The notes under the pieces: generated by a model
What the model was told of the DNA's origin: nothing
Database searches by the model: none
The model's input: only the letters and a program-made list of their open reading frames with translations
Source: Heyndrickxia camelliae
GTDB taxonomy: Bacteria; Bacillota; Bacilli; Bacillales; Bacillaceae_C
Assembly: GCF_002844575.1 (NCBI RefSeq)
Contig: NZ_PIQO01000001.1
Location: 186,001 to 250,000, forward strand
Direction of reading: 5' to 3'
DNA length: 64,000 bases
Program-made: the position numbers and the translations under genes
Part shown: positions 44,509 to 53,784 of the stretch, piece by piece
Layout of the letters: the number at the start of each line of letters is the position of its first letter
Numbering within the stretch: position 1 is the stretch's first letter

Positions 44509-45476
44509 AGCTTTTCTTACGAGAACAGTTTCCCCTCATTCTTTTTTATATTGTCCAACTTTTTATCATCACCATTGTTTATTGGCTGGATGGCTATAGA
44601 CATTTAACCATCTCATTATATGCTGCATTACTTAGCAGCTGTTTGCTTATAAGCTATCTAGTTTTTCGTTACATAACAAATCGCAGCTTCTACAAGCGCT
44701 TAGAAAATCCTCTATCCAGTATGGATGAATTTATGAATGTTGACCACAGTACTCCATTAGCTGTAAGTCTTCACGAACTATTAACAAGTCAATTTAGACA
44801 TTACAAAACTGACTTGCAAGATTATAGTCGGAAACTTGATGGCCATATTCAATTTATTAATCAGTGGGTTCATCAAATGAAAACTCCTATATCGGTTATA
44901 CATTTAATGATACAAGATAAGGATGAATCTCCTTATACGGAAATTGGAGATGAGTTGGAGAGGTTGAGGAAAGGTTTAGAAATGGTCCTTTATATTTCGC
45001 GACTGAATACTTTTGATCGGGATTTTTATGTTGAAACATTATCGCTTGAAAAAATTGTTCGATCGGTTTCTTCTGCGCAAAAACGATTATTTATACGAAA
45101 GCATGTATTTCCAATGATTGAAGTGCCGGAGAATCTTCAAGTAACATCAGATGAAAAATGGCTATCATTTGTCCTTACTCAGCTCATTACAAATGCAATT
45201 CGCTACACTATTCATGAAAATCGCAAAATCTATTTTCGTGGGTTTACACGCGGGATACATTCTGTTCTTGAAATACAAGATGAAGGCGTAGGCATCCCGA
45301 AAAGTGATTTGCCTCGTGTCTTTGATCCTTATTTTACTGGTGAAAATGGCCGCCATTTTCAGGAATCAACAGGGATGGGTCTATATCTGACAAAACAAAT
45401 TTGTGAAAAACTTGGACACCGCATCGAAATAGAATCTACCATTAACAAGGGAACCATAGTACGGATTATCTTTTAA
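44505..45476 (+). CDS. Intramembrane-sensing histidine kinase, Bce type
   Basis: 323 residues from ATG 44505, overlapping the regulator stop (ATGA). Two helices (8-28 and 36-57) with almost no outer loop, phospho-acceptor His123 in QWVHQMKTPIS, and HATPase region (QLITNAIRYT, DEGVGIP, GMGLYL). Bce-type kinases cannot sense peptides alone and depend on the transporter; consistent with the context. Confidence 0.9.
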   Translation: MKLFLREQFPLILFYIVQLFIITIVYWLDGYRHLTISLYAALLSSCLLISYLVFRYITNRSFYKRLENPLSSMDEFMNVDHSTPLAVSLHELLTSQFRHYKTDLQDYSRKLDGHIQFINQWVHQMKTPISVIHLMIQDKDESPYTEIGDELERLRKGLEMVLYISRLNTFDRDFYVETLSLEKIVRSVSSAQKRLFIRKHVFPMIEVPENLQVTSDEKWLSFVLTQLITNAIRYTIHENRKIYFRGFTRGIHSVLEIQDEGVGIPKSDLPRVFDPYFTGENGRHFQESTGMGLYLTKQICEKLGHRIEIESTINKGTIVRIIF

Positions 45477-45479
45477 AAG

Positions 45480-45492
45480 GGTGCCTGGCACC
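45480..45492. repeat. GGTGCC palindromic motif, second copy
   Basis: GGTGCCTGGCACC, same palindrome as at 41704-41716 apart from the central base. Confidence 0.7.
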
Positions 45493-45525
45493 ACCTAGAC
45501 AACAAACTTCCTGTCGAATTTGTAC

Positions 45526-45541
45526 CTTACAATTTTGTAAG
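45526..45541. promoter_or_regulatory. Bce-type regulator binding site
   Basis: CTTACAATTTTGTAAG palindrome, matching the TNACA-N4-TGTAA core bound by BceR-like regulators, about 80 bases before the ABC ATPase and after the kinase gene, where such targets lie. Confidence 0.75.
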
Positions 45542-45621
45542 ATAACTGTAAGCTAGCGAAATGGTTGTATGGATGAGTTCCAGATAAAATGAAGATACAA
45601 ATGAAACAGGGAGTGATGATA

Positions 45622-46392
45622 ATGTCGATTCTAGAGGTCAGACATTTAGAAAAGATTTATGAGGGAAAAGTTGCTCATAAAGCACTAAACGATATCAATT
45701 TTTCCATTGAAAAAGGTGAGTTTGTCGGGATCATGGGTCCATCCGGGAGCGGTAAAACAACGCTACTTAACTTAATTGCCACCATTGACCGCCCGACATC
45801 CGGTGAGATTAAGATAAACGGCAAAAATCCACATGTATTAAACAGAAAAGAAACTGCACTGTTCAGACGACATGAACTGGGCTTTGTGTTCCAGCACTTT
45901 AATTTACTGGATACTTTAACGGTGGAAGAAAACATTGTGCTTCCTCTTACATTGGATGGGGAAAGTGTTAGAGAAATGAACAAAAAGCTGCAAAATGTTA
46001 CGAAGAAGCTGGGGATTGACCAAATCCTAAAGAAAAGAACCTATGAGATATCTGGTGGACAAATGCAGCGAACTGCAATTGCACGTGCCATCATTCACAA
46101 CCCATCGCTTATTTTAGCGGACGAGCCAACTGGTAACTTAGATTCGAAATCTGCAAAGGATGTAATGGAGACTTTAACCGCTATAAATCAAGAAGATGGC
46201 GCAACTGCCTTAATGGTAACGCACGATGCAGTTGCAGCAAGCTACTGTCATAGAGTGATCTTTATTAAGGATGGAAATCTATACAACGAAATTTATCGCG
46301 GGGATAACCGCCAAGCATTCTTCCAAAAGATTATTGATATGCTTGCTTTGCTAGGAGGAGACAGCAGTGACCTTTCCACAGTTCGTGTATAG
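45622..46392 (+). CDS. ABC transporter ATPase, Bce type
   Basis: 256 residues from ATG 45622 (GGGAGTG upstream). Walker A GPSGSGKTT, Q-loop FVFQHFNLLD, signature ISGGQMQRT, Walker B LILADEPTGNLD, H-loop THDA. Overlaps the permease start by 26 bases. MacB/BceA-like detoxification ATPase, pairs with the next gene. Confidence 0.93.
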   Translation: MSILEVRHLEKIYEGKVAHKALNDINFSIEKGEFVGIMGPSGSGKTTLLNLIATIDRPTSGEIKINGKNPHVLNRKETALFRRHELGFVFQHFNLLDTLTVEENIVLPLTLDGESVREMNKKLQNVTKKLGIDQILKKRTYEISGGQMQRTAIARAIIHNPSLILADEPTGNLDSKSAKDVMETLTAINQEDGATALMVTHDAVAASYCHRVIFIKDGNLYNEIYRGDNRQAFFQKIIDMLALLGGDSSDLSTVRV

Positions 46393-48268
46393 AAATGTCG
46401 TTCGTAATAAACGGACATACTCGGCCTATTTTCTAAGCAGTGCGTTCTCTGTGTTGATTTTCTTTGTATATGCACTATTTATTTTTCACCCGGATATCAA
46501 ACAAGGTGTTACTTCTTCGGTTGCAGTCCAGCTAATGACCGCTGCGGAGGTAATTATGTACGTATTTTCCTTTCTATTCGTGCTGTACTCTGTCAGTACC
46601 TTCCTAAAATCAAGGAAACGTGAATTTGGAATTTTAATGATGCACGGCATGACTAGGGGCCAATTGAATCGTATGGTCTTTTTGGAAAATATGCTAATAG
46701 GCATTGGAGCAATTATTGTTGGAATTGGATTGGGTATTATCACAGGCAAATTATTTTTAATGATCGGATCAAAGATGATTGGAATTGACTCACTTTCCTT
46801 TTATCTTTCTCTAAAAGCATTATTGCTAACAATATGTGCGTTTTTAATTCTATTCTTTTGTATTTCATTGTTTACGACTATTCTTTTAAGAGTAAATAAA
46901 TTGATAGATTTATTTCAAGCTGGTGAAAAACCTAAGAAAGAACCGAAGGCCTCGGTGCTTTTATCACTGCTTGCGGCTGTTTTACTTATAGCAAGCTATT
47001 ACTTGGCTGCTACAACGACAATGCAGAACATTTTAATTAGGATTCTTCCAGTCATTGGAATGACCATTGTAGGAACATATTTTTTCTATACGCAGCTATC
47101 GATTTTTGTGATAAAAATAATGCAAAAGAATCGTTTTCTCTTTTGGAGAAAAACAAATATCATAACGATTTCAAGCCTTGCTTATCGCTTAAAGGATAAT
47201 GCACGCATGTTTTTCATGGTTACCATTGTTTCTACGGTTGCCTTCTGTGCGGTAGGAACACTTGCTTCGATGAATGTAATGAACAAGCAATTTGAGGAAG
47301 ACTATCCTGCAGCTATAAGCTACACAGCAATGGATAATCAACCAGTACAGCAGCAAAACTTGCAAGAAATTAAAACAGAATTAAACAAGAAAGGCATTCC
47401 CTATACGATATCAACCGCTGTGATCAAAAATGTGGAAGTTTCTTCGGAAAATACAGGCTATCGTTATCCAATAAAGGATATTGATATTATTTCATTCTCC
47501 GACTATCAAAACATCGCAAAAAGTGCAGGATTTGATGTTCCGGAAAAACCATTAAACGGAAATGAAGCAATGGCAATGTTATCCACCCATTTTCAAATGG
47601 AATTTAAACCTGTAACTTATATATTAAAACAGGATAATATTAAACTAGAGGCAAAAAAGCAATCTAAAAATGTTGCAATCCCATTTAGATCCGGCCTAAT
47701 AGTCAGTGATGAACTCTATCAAAAACTAAAACCCGTAAAAACGAATACTTATACAGGATTCTTTGCAAAAGACTTTGAGAAAACAGCAGGAATTGCTAAA
47801 AAACTTGCACCAGAAGGAAGTTCTTACGCTTCTGAAAATCATCATTATGAAATACAAGTCAGCGGTACGATGTATATAAATCAAATGAATATGTTCAAGA
47901 TGATGCTCTTCGTCGCATTGCTAATTGGTGCGGTCTTCTTTATAGCAGCAGGAAGTTTCCTATATTTCCGCCTGTATGCAGACCTTGAATATGACAGACG
48001 TCAATACTTAACGATTAAAAAGGTTGGACTAACAGACCAGGAATTAAATAAAATTGTTACCCGGCAGCTCGCCTTGCTATTCTTTGTTCCGATTGTCGTA
48101 GCATTTGTTCATAGTGCATTTGCTTTCATGGCATTGCAAAGCTATTACTCATTATCGATTGCATCAGAGATGATTATTGTCCTGGTAAGCTTCCTTATTG
48201 CTCAATTGATATACTTCTTCCTTATTCGTTATCGTTATTTGCGAAACTTAAAGAAATCTTTAATTTAG
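46367..48268 (+). CDS. ABC transporter permease, Bce type
   Basis: 633 residues, GTG start behind AGGAGGAG inside the ATPase gene. Ten membrane helices with a large outer domain of about 200 residues between helices 7 and 8 (roughly residues 315-505), the BceB hallmark. FtsX-like motifs at both ends. Removes peptide antibiotics and signals to the kinase. Confidence 0.92.
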   Translation: MTFPQFVYRNVVRNKRTYSAYFLSSAFSVLIFFVYALFIFHPDIKQGVTSSVAVQLMTAAEVIMYVFSFLFVLYSVSTFLKSRKREFGILMMHGMTRGQLNRMVFLENMLIGIGAIIVGIGLGIITGKLFLMIGSKMIGIDSLSFYLSLKALLLTICAFLILFFCISLFTTILLRVNKLIDLFQAGEKPKKEPKASVLLSLLAAVLLIASYYLAATTTMQNILIRILPVIGMTIVGTYFFYTQLSIFVIKIMQKNRFLFWRKTNIITISSLAYRLKDNARMFFMVTIVSTVAFCAVGTLASMNVMNKQFEEDYPAAISYTAMDNQPVQQQNLQEIKTELNKKGIPYTISTAVIKNVEVSSENTGYRYPIKDIDIISFSDYQNIAKSAGFDVPEKPLNGNEAMAMLSTHFQMEFKPVTYILKQDNIKLEAKKQSKNVAIPFRSGLIVSDELYQKLKPVKTNTYTGFFAKDFEKTAGIAKKLAPEGSSYASENHHYEIQVSGTMYINQMNMFKMMLFVALLIGAVFFIAAGSFLYFRLYADLEYDRRQYLTIKKVGLTDQELNKIVTRQLALLFFVPIVVAFVHSAFAFMALQSYYSLSIASEMIIVLVSFLIAQLIYFFLIRYRYLRNLKKSLI

Positions 48269-48322
48269 TACTTTCAATCAAATTTTTTGGAATTAGATTG
48301 AAATGTATGAATCATTAAATGG

Positions 48323-48353
48323 AAACCGGAATGCCGATCATTCCGGTTTTTTG
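48323..48353 (+). terminator. Terminator of the Bce-type operon
   Basis: 11-bp stem AAACCGGAATG/CATTCCGGTTT with TTT tail. Confidence 0.88.
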
Positions 48354-48389
48354 CTTCATACGGAGACGTAAAAGAAATCAGATACGTTG

Positions 48390-48760
48390 ACAAATAATGT
48401 TAAAGGACAGAATTTCCGTTATTCCCGTAATAAATCATATTTCATCGTTTTTGGGGGACAGCCATTCCGTTATTTGGTGGAAATTACCAAAGAATATAGT
48501 AAATCACGGAACGAGGATCCGATCATTGCCTAAAAACAAGCATTTTGTCATAGTTAACAATCTAGTGTCCGCCAAAAATTTATAGCGGAAGCAGGTATTT
48601 AAAACAAAACGTCTTTATAACTACCTACCGCTATCTTATAAAAATCCCTAATAGTAACAGTCTTTTGCTTTAATAGCGGAGTCCGTTGTACTCCCAAATG
48701 CCCTTTTTGTCACTGATAACGGAACCTGTACGGTTAGTTTTTATCTTTTCGCTAATTTAT
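48390..48760. repeat. Degenerate CCGTTA/TAACGGA-rich intergenic region
   Basis: The roughly 500 bases before lcfB show no convincing gene but repeated inverted scraps: TTCCGTTATTCC (48413), ATTCCGTTATTTGG (48464), CACGGAACGAGG (48506), TAGCGGAAGC (48582), GAGTCCGTTG (48682) and GATAACGGAACC (48718). They look like eroded copies of one palindromic element. Confidence 0.5.
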
Positions 48761-48852
48761 TGGCCATAGAGTGTTAAGTTTTTTATGATATTTGCTTCAG
48801 ACATCTTGTATCCCCAAAATTCTTTTTATATAATATATTTAGAAAATTAAAA

Positions 48853-48870
48853 TGAATGATTATTCATTCA
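48853..48870. promoter_or_regulatory. FadR-type operator of lcfB
   Basis: TGAATGATTATTCATTCA is a full 18-bp match to the B. subtilis FadR consensus, 15 bases before the lcfB start, overlapping the likely transcription start. Confidence 0.85.
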
Positions 48871-48885
48871 GAAAGGGGAGGGAAT

Positions 48886-50424
48886 ATGGATTTAACAACA
48901 CGACTTCACAACACTTCAAAAGAGAGCGCTAACAAGATTGCCTATTATTTTATGGATCAACCAACTACATACTCTGAGTTAGATGCGGCAGTGACAAAAT
49001 TTGCAAGCGGTTTGGAACAATTGGGGTTGAAAAAGGGGGACCATATCGCACTTCTTCTTGGAAATTCGCCGCATTTCATTATTGCCCTTTATGGTGCAAT
49101 GAGACTTGGCGTGACGGTTATTCCGGTAAATCCAATCTATACGCCGGAAGAAATAGGCTATATTTTAATGAACGGGGATGTGAAGGCAGTAGTAGCACTT
49201 GACCTTCTAATGCCATTAGCTGAAAAAATGGAGGCAATGCTGCCTAAGGTCGAACATTATATTATTTGTGAATCGGATCCTACTAAAAAAGTGGAGCTTC
49301 CTGCAAACAATAAATTGAAATCGTTTACAGAGGTTGTGGCATCAGGAAATCTAAGCTTCCAAGGACCGCAACTATCAGAGGATGATGTTGCTGTCATTCT
49401 TTATACATCTGGAACAACGGGCAAACCAAAGGGTGCTATGCTTACTCACAAAAATCTGTATTCTAATGCAAGTGATACTGGCATGTATTTAAAAATGAAC
49501 AATGATGATCGTGTTATTACTACCTTACCAATGTTTCATGTCTTCAGCCTTACAGTCGTAGTTAATGCTCCACTAATTAGCGGGGCAACTCTATTAATCG
49601 CTCCAAAGTTCAGTCCAAAAGATATTTTTAGGCTTGCCAAAAAATATAAAGCCACCATTTTTGCAGGAGTACCAACCATGTATAATTTCTTATTCCAATA
49701 TCCTGAAGGAGACCCAAAGGATTTTTCATCTTTACGCCTATGTATTTCAGGTGGAGCATCACTTCCGGTTGCACTGCTGAAAAACTTTGAAAAGAAATTT
49801 AATGTGTTTATATCGGAAGGATATGGTTTATCTGAGGCATCTCCAGTCACAGCCTTTAATCCTCTTGATCGTCCGAGAAAGCCAGGATCTATCGGCACTT
49901 CCATTTTAAATGTGAAAAATAAAGTAGTAGACGTATTAGGGGAAGAAGTTCCAGTCGGTGAAGTAGGTGAGCTAATAGTACAGGGACCAAACGTCATGAA
50001 AGGGTATTATAAAATGCCGGAGGAAACTGCTGCAACGATTCGGGATGGCTGGCTTTATACTGGGGATTTAGCAAAAATGGACGAGGACGGTTATTTTTAT
50101 ATTGTCGACCGTAAAAAAGATATGGTGATAGTGGGCGGATTTAATGTTTATCCTCGGGAAGTAGAAGAGGTATTATATGATCATCCAGACGTGGTAGAAG
50201 CTGCTGTAATTGGCATACCTGATCCGGAACAAGGAGAAGCAATAAAATGTTATGTGGTAGCAAAAAATAAAGAGTTAACGGAAGAAGCTTTAATGGTTTA
50301 TTGCAAAGAAAGATTAGCAAAATATAAGCTTCCAAAATTTATTGAATTTATTGAGGAACTTCCGAAAAATACTACTGGCAAAATTTTAAGAAGAGTTTTA
50401 AAGGACCAACTTCCAACGAAATAA
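48886..50424 (+). CDS. lcfB: Long-chain acyl-CoA ligase
   Basis: 512 residues from ATG 48886 (GGGGAGGG upstream). ANL superfamily: ATP loop [15 protein letters not shown] near 165, [32 protein letters not shown] and catalytic Lys in [11 protein letters not shown] at the end. Activates fatty acids for beta-oxidation. Corresponds to B. subtilis lcfB (yhfL), itself a FadR target. Confidence 0.94.
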   Translation: MDLTTRLHNTSKESANKIAYYFMDQPTTYSELDAAVTKFASGLEQLGLKKGDHIALLLGNSPHFIIALYGAMRLGVTVIPVNPIYTPEEIGYILMNGDVKAVVALDLLMPLAEKMEAMLPKVEHYIICESDPTKKVELPANNKLKSFTEVVASGNLSFQGPQLSEDDVAVILYTSGTTGKPKGAMLTHKNLYSNASDTGMYLKMNNDDRVITTLPMFHVFSLTVVVNAPLISGATLLIAPKFSPKDIFRLAKKYKATIFAGVPTMYNFLFQYPEGDPKDFSSLRLCISGGASLPVALLKNFEKKFNVFISEGYGLSEASPVTAFNPLDRPRKPGSIGTSILNVKNKVVDVLGEEVPVGEVGELIVQGPNVMKGYYKMPEETAATIRDGWLYTGDLAKMDEDGYFYIVDRKKDMVIVGGFNVYPREVEEVLYDHPDVVEAAVIGIPDPEQGEAIKCYVVAKNKELTEEALMVYCKERLAKYKLPKFIEFIEELPKNTTGKILRRVLKDQLPTK

Positions 50425-50426
50425 GT

Positions 50427-50460
50427 GAAAAAATGCAGAATAAAGATTCTGCATTTTTTC
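50427..50460 (+). terminator. Terminator of lcfB
   Basis: 15-bp perfect stem (50427-50441 with 50446-50460) and AAAG loop, T6 near its end. Confidence 0.88.
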
Positions 50461-50481
50461 ATACAATTATCATGGGTTCTC

Positions 50482-50781
50482 TTATTGAAGGTTTTCGTTA
50501 TTTCTCGATATTGGCGAACTAGTAGAAGTATGCTGATTAATCCAATCGAGTGAACGTTGTGAAACATTAGTCCAATTAGGAATTTGAGCCTGGTGCTGCT
50601 CCACCCAACTCATGCAATACTGGGGATCGATACTATATTCCTCACAAGCAGCTAAGAATGCTTGAATGGTTTCTTCGGTACAATTCTGCCAAGAGCCACA
50701 TGTATCTACCCACACCCTCTCCATTTTTGATTGAACTGTTGGATCACTTACAAAATGATTAAATTGGTTTTCATTTGTCAA
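50482..50781 (-). CDS. Hypothetical protein, Trp/Cys-containing
   Basis: 99 residues; TTG 50781 eight bases after AGGAGGT. Soluble and polar, with five tryptophans and cysteines CGSWQNC and C near residues 45-57, and a serine-rich tail. I recognise no family. Lies between two convergent or co-directional lipid genes; the good ribosome site supports it. Confidence 0.6.
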   Translation of the reverse strand: MTNENQFNHFVSDPTVQSKMERVWVDTCGSWQNCTEETIQAFLAACEEYSIDPQYCMSWVEQHQAQIPNWTNVSQRSLDWINQHTSTSSPISRNNENLQ

Positions 50782-50931
50782 TTAAGTGTACCTCCTATCT
50801 TAATCTTTACCATTTTCCATTATGTCCAAGGTTCTATAAATCAAACGATTTAAAAGAAAATAGCTTAATTAAAAAGGTTTTTTATCAGATATGTTGAAAT
50901 ACATTTATAGAATTAAAAAAGGGGTGTAACA

Positions 50932-51708
50932 ATGAGTAATATTGAATTAAGCGTGCAAGATAATATTGGATACGTAACCCTTAATAGGGAAGAAGCCATG
51001 AATGCTTTTAATTATGAAACGTTATGCGAACTTGCCAGTGTAGTAGAGTCTATTAGAACGAATTCTGATATACGTGTGGTAGTTTTTCGAGGTGCTGGTG
51101 ATAAAGCATTTAGTGTCGGGGCAGATTTAAAAGAAAGAAAAACACTATCCGAGCAAGATGTGCGCAGGAATGTATATAAAATCGGGGAAGTTTTTTCCGC
51201 AATTGAAAGGCTGCCACAGCCTACAATTGCTGCCATGAACGGCTATGCATTCGGCGGTGGGATGGAACTAGCCCTTGCCTGTGATTTCCGGATTGCAGTC
51301 AGAGAGGCAGTCATGGGGTTAACGGAAACAAGTCTGGCTATTATCCCTGGTGCTGGAGGGACACAAAGACTCCCGCGTTTAATTGGTGAGGCGAAAGCCA
51401 TGGAACTTATTCTAACAGCGAAACGAATGTCGGCTGATGAAGCTCGCGAGTATGGTGTTGTAACCCAAACAGTAGAAAGGGAATATTTTTCTCAAGCTGT
51501 TAATGATTTTGCTGCCAACATTCTCGCTAATGGTCCAATTGCGGTCCAACAAGCGAAATTTGCGATTAAAAATGGAATGAATACAGACCTTCAAACCGGC
51601 TTAGAAATTGAAAGAAAGGCATATGAAATTACCATCCCCACTGAAGATCGCGTAGAGGCATTACGAGCCTTTTCAGAAAAACGGAAACCAAACTTTAAAG
51701 GGAAATAA
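50932..51708 (+). CDS. Enoyl-CoA hydratase
   Basis: 258 residues. Oxyanion-hole loops DKAFSVGADLKER and AAMNGYAFGGGMELALACD; catalytic-type loop TETSLAIIPGAGGTQRL with one Glu of the usual pair (the position of the other is Ser/Ala-like). Follows AAGGGGTG. Probably hydrates 2-enoyl-CoA in degradation of fatty or branched-chain acids; no FadR-type box was seen before it. It is more similar to true hydratases than yhaR is. Confidence 0.9.
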   Translation: MSNIELSVQDNIGYVTLNREEAMNAFNYETLCELASVVESIRTNSDIRVVVFRGAGDKAFSVGADLKERKTLSEQDVRRNVYKIGEVFSAIERLPQPTIAAMNGYAFGGGMELALACDFRIAVREAVMGLTETSLAIIPGAGGTQRLPRLIGEAKAMELILTAKRMSADEAREYGVVTQTVEREYFSQAVNDFAANILANGPIAVQQAKFAIKNGMNTDLQTGLEIERKAYEITIPTEDRVEALRAFSEKRKPNFKGK

Positions 51709-51715
51709 TTTATCC

Positions 51716-51748
51716 ATACGATACTATTTCGGTAGTATCGTATTTTTA
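51716..51748 (+). terminator. Terminator of the crotonase gene
   Basis: 11-bp perfect stem ATACGATACTA/TAGTATCGTAT followed by TTTTT. Confidence 0.88.
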
Positions 51749-51865
51749 TTACTTAAGATTTTGCTCTTGTGATTAGAAATAAGAGTATATATAATAGAAA
51801 TATTATTTTGAAAATTGTCTGTTTTAAGCAGGGCTCCTTATTTTCAAATTTTTCCGAGGTGATGT

Positions 51866-52591
51866 GTGTTGGAGGCGTCTATAGAAAAAGCATCAAGTTT
51901 TCGTGAAGGGATACAATCAGGACTTAGTATTGCGATCGGATATTTTCCTATTGCGATTGCTTTTGGACTGCTGTCAAAGACGACTGGATTAACATTATTT
52001 GAAACGGTATTGATGAGTTTAGTAGTTTTTGCAGGGGCCAGTCAATATATGTCTCTTAGTTTAATTGCTTCAGGTGCTGGAGCATTTGTCATAATCTTTA
52101 CCACATTTGTAGTAAATATTCGCCATTTCTTAATGTCGGCATCTCTAAGTGAAAAGGTCGAGCCGGAAAAATCTTTGATTAAAAGTTTATATGCGTTTGG
52201 TATAACAGATGAGACGTTTTCCGTTATGGCTACAAAAGCCGGTTCTGTCAGTACGGGATTTGCATTTGGAGTCGTCGGCATTTCATATGCTAGTTGGGTC
52301 ATCAGTTCCGGTATCGGTTTTGCAATAGGTGCTAGTTTGCCCCAAGTTTTACAAGAAAGCATGACAGTTGCGCTGTATGCCATGTTTATTGGACTCTTAG
52401 TGCCTTCTATGAAAAAGAGTATGAAAGTTGTATATCTAGCGATATTAGCTGCTGTTTTTAATAGTATTTTCTTATTTTCTAAAACTTTAGAGGACGGTTG
52501 GGCAATTGTAACCTCCACGATTTTGTCTGCTGTTATTATCGAGTTTGTAGAGACGATGAAGCGCAGGAAGAGGGGAATAAGCGATGAGTAG
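51866..52591 (+). CDS. azlC: AzlC-family branched-chain amino-acid exporter subunit
   Basis: 241 residues; start GTG 51866 or TTG 51869, both after GAGGTGAT. Six to seven helices, with family segments REGIQSGLSIAIGYFPIAIA and FAGASQYMSLSLI, RHFLMSASL and FGITDETF. With AzlD it exports branched-chain amino acids or analogues such as 4-azaleucine. Overlaps azlD by eight bases. Confidence 0.92.
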   Translation: MLEASIEKASSFREGIQSGLSIAIGYFPIAIAFGLLSKTTGLTLFETVLMSLVVFAGASQYMSLSLIASGAGAFVIIFTTFVVNIRHFLMSASLSEKVEPEKSLIKSLYAFGITDETFSVMATKAGSVSTGFAFGVVGISYASWVISSGIGFAIGASLPQVLQESMTVALYAMFIGLLVPSMKKSMKVVYLAILAAVFNSIFLFSKTLEDGWAIVTSTILSAVIIEFVETMKRRKRGISDE

Positions 52592-52889
52592 TTCCATCAT
52601 TTTAATCATCATAGGGATGGGAATTGTAACATACATACCGAGGATGCTGCCGCTTGCATTATTCAGTGGAAAGTCAATGCCTCCATTTTTAGAAGGGGTA
52701 TTACGGAATGTTCCTTATGCTATTTTAGGTGCCCTTATTTTCCCAAAAATATTTCTCATTCAGGATGATATTTGGTTTGGAATAACCGGAGCTATAGCTG
52801 CATTAATTTTAGCATTTATAGGAGCAAATGTGATTGTTGTGGTACTTGGATCCATTGGAGTTTTAAGTCTTTATTCGCTATTATTTTAA
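52584..52889 (+). CDS. azlD: AzlD-family exporter subunit
   Basis: 101 residues, about four helices; MGIVTYIPRMLPLALFSGK and FLEGVLRNVPYAILGALIFP are AzlD hallmarks. Overlaps the azlC stop; small partner of the bipartite exporter. Confidence 0.92.
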   Translation: MSSSIILIIIGMGIVTYIPRMLPLALFSGKSMPPFLEGVLRNVPYAILGALIFPKIFLIQDDIWFGITGAIAALILAFIGANVIVVVLGSIGVLSLYSLLF

Positions 52890-52957
52890 ATTAAAGTCTC
52901 AGATGAAGAAGTTTTGAATATAAAGAAGTATGACATTTTTATCCTGAGGGTGAACAA

Positions 52958-53617
52958 ATGAATACTTCTATATTTATCCAATCAAATGAATTAGTAAGGT
53001 ATTGTGCAATCGGGGATTCTTTAACAGTGGGGATAGGGTCCACCTATTTTGTAAAAGGGTTTATTACTAAGTATTTGTGGTTATTAAGAAGATCACTGAA
53101 TAAGCCAATAGTTCCGTATATTTACGGGAAAAGCGGTGCGACAACAGCCGATATTTTAAAAATGTTGAACAATCCATTTGTAAAGGAAGGGATTATTCGC
53201 TCCAGTATTATTACGCTGACTGCAGGCGGGAATGATCTTATTGACTCGGCACAACTCTTTCTGAAAAATAAAAATGAAAAGGACTTTTTCCTCGCGGTGG
53301 ATCAAGGGAAAAAGAACCTTGCATCCATCATGGATAGGATATTAAACATGAAAAAAGGCGGGGAGCCATTTATTATTCGGATGATGAATCTGTACGATCC
53401 GTTTGAGAATATCCCCGGGACCGATAAATGGGTAGAAGCGTATAATCAGGGGATTGAACGACTCTCCTCGCCTCCAATGATAAAGGTGGCTAATGTTCAT
53501 GATCGCTTTAAAGGCAAGACAAAAGAATTATTGGCAATTGATCATGTTCACCCTAATAACAAAGGATATGAAGTTATCGCTGATGCGTTTTTTGAACTTG
53601 GTGTTGATCCATTATAA
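52958..53617 (+). CDS. GDSL-family lipase/esterase
   Basis: 219 residues. SGNH hydrolase blocks: GDSLTVG (Ser21), Gly in the first loop, GGND (block III) and DHVHP with Asp195/His198. No signal peptide, so probably cytosolic. Preceded by GAGGGTG; 68 bases after azlD and possibly on the same message. Substrate unknown. Confidence 0.88.
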   Translation: MNTSIFIQSNELVRYCAIGDSLTVGIGSTYFVKGFITKYLWLLRRSLNKPIVPYIYGKSGATTADILKMLNNPFVKEGIIRSSIITLTAGGNDLIDSAQLFLKNKNEKDFFLAVDQGKKNLASIMDRILNMKKGGEPFIIRMMNLYDPFENIPGTDKWVEAYNQGIERLSSPPMIKVANVHDRFKGKTKELLAIDHVHPNNKGYEVIADAFFELGVDPL

Positions 53618-53649
53618 GGGCAAGAAATATCTTGCTCCTTTTTTATTTT
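53616..53649 (+). terminator. Terminator of the GDSL gene
   Basis: AAGGGCAAG/CTTGCTCCTT stem with one bulge and a T6-rich tail. Confidence 0.65.
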
Positions 53650-53784
53650 AAAGAATATCCCCATTAATCCGGCAAATATTGGGTATATTTTTAGTAAGAT
53701 ATAAAAACTTCTTAAAAAGCTGTTCTATTCCGAGGCTATTTTTTCTACATTTATATTAGAGGACAGAAGGGAGGAGTAGCTATA

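Noticed and set aside
48397-48585. 62-codon open frame in the region before lcfB
   Set aside because: Lies in degenerate repeats and lacks a ribosome site or recognisable domain.
49536-49997. Minus-strand open frame of 153 codons in lcfB
   Set aside because: Antisense to conserved lcfB motifs; no independent support.
52042-52518. Minus-strand open frame of 158 codons in azlC
   Set aside because: Mirror of azlC codon usage; azlC family sequence is unambiguous.
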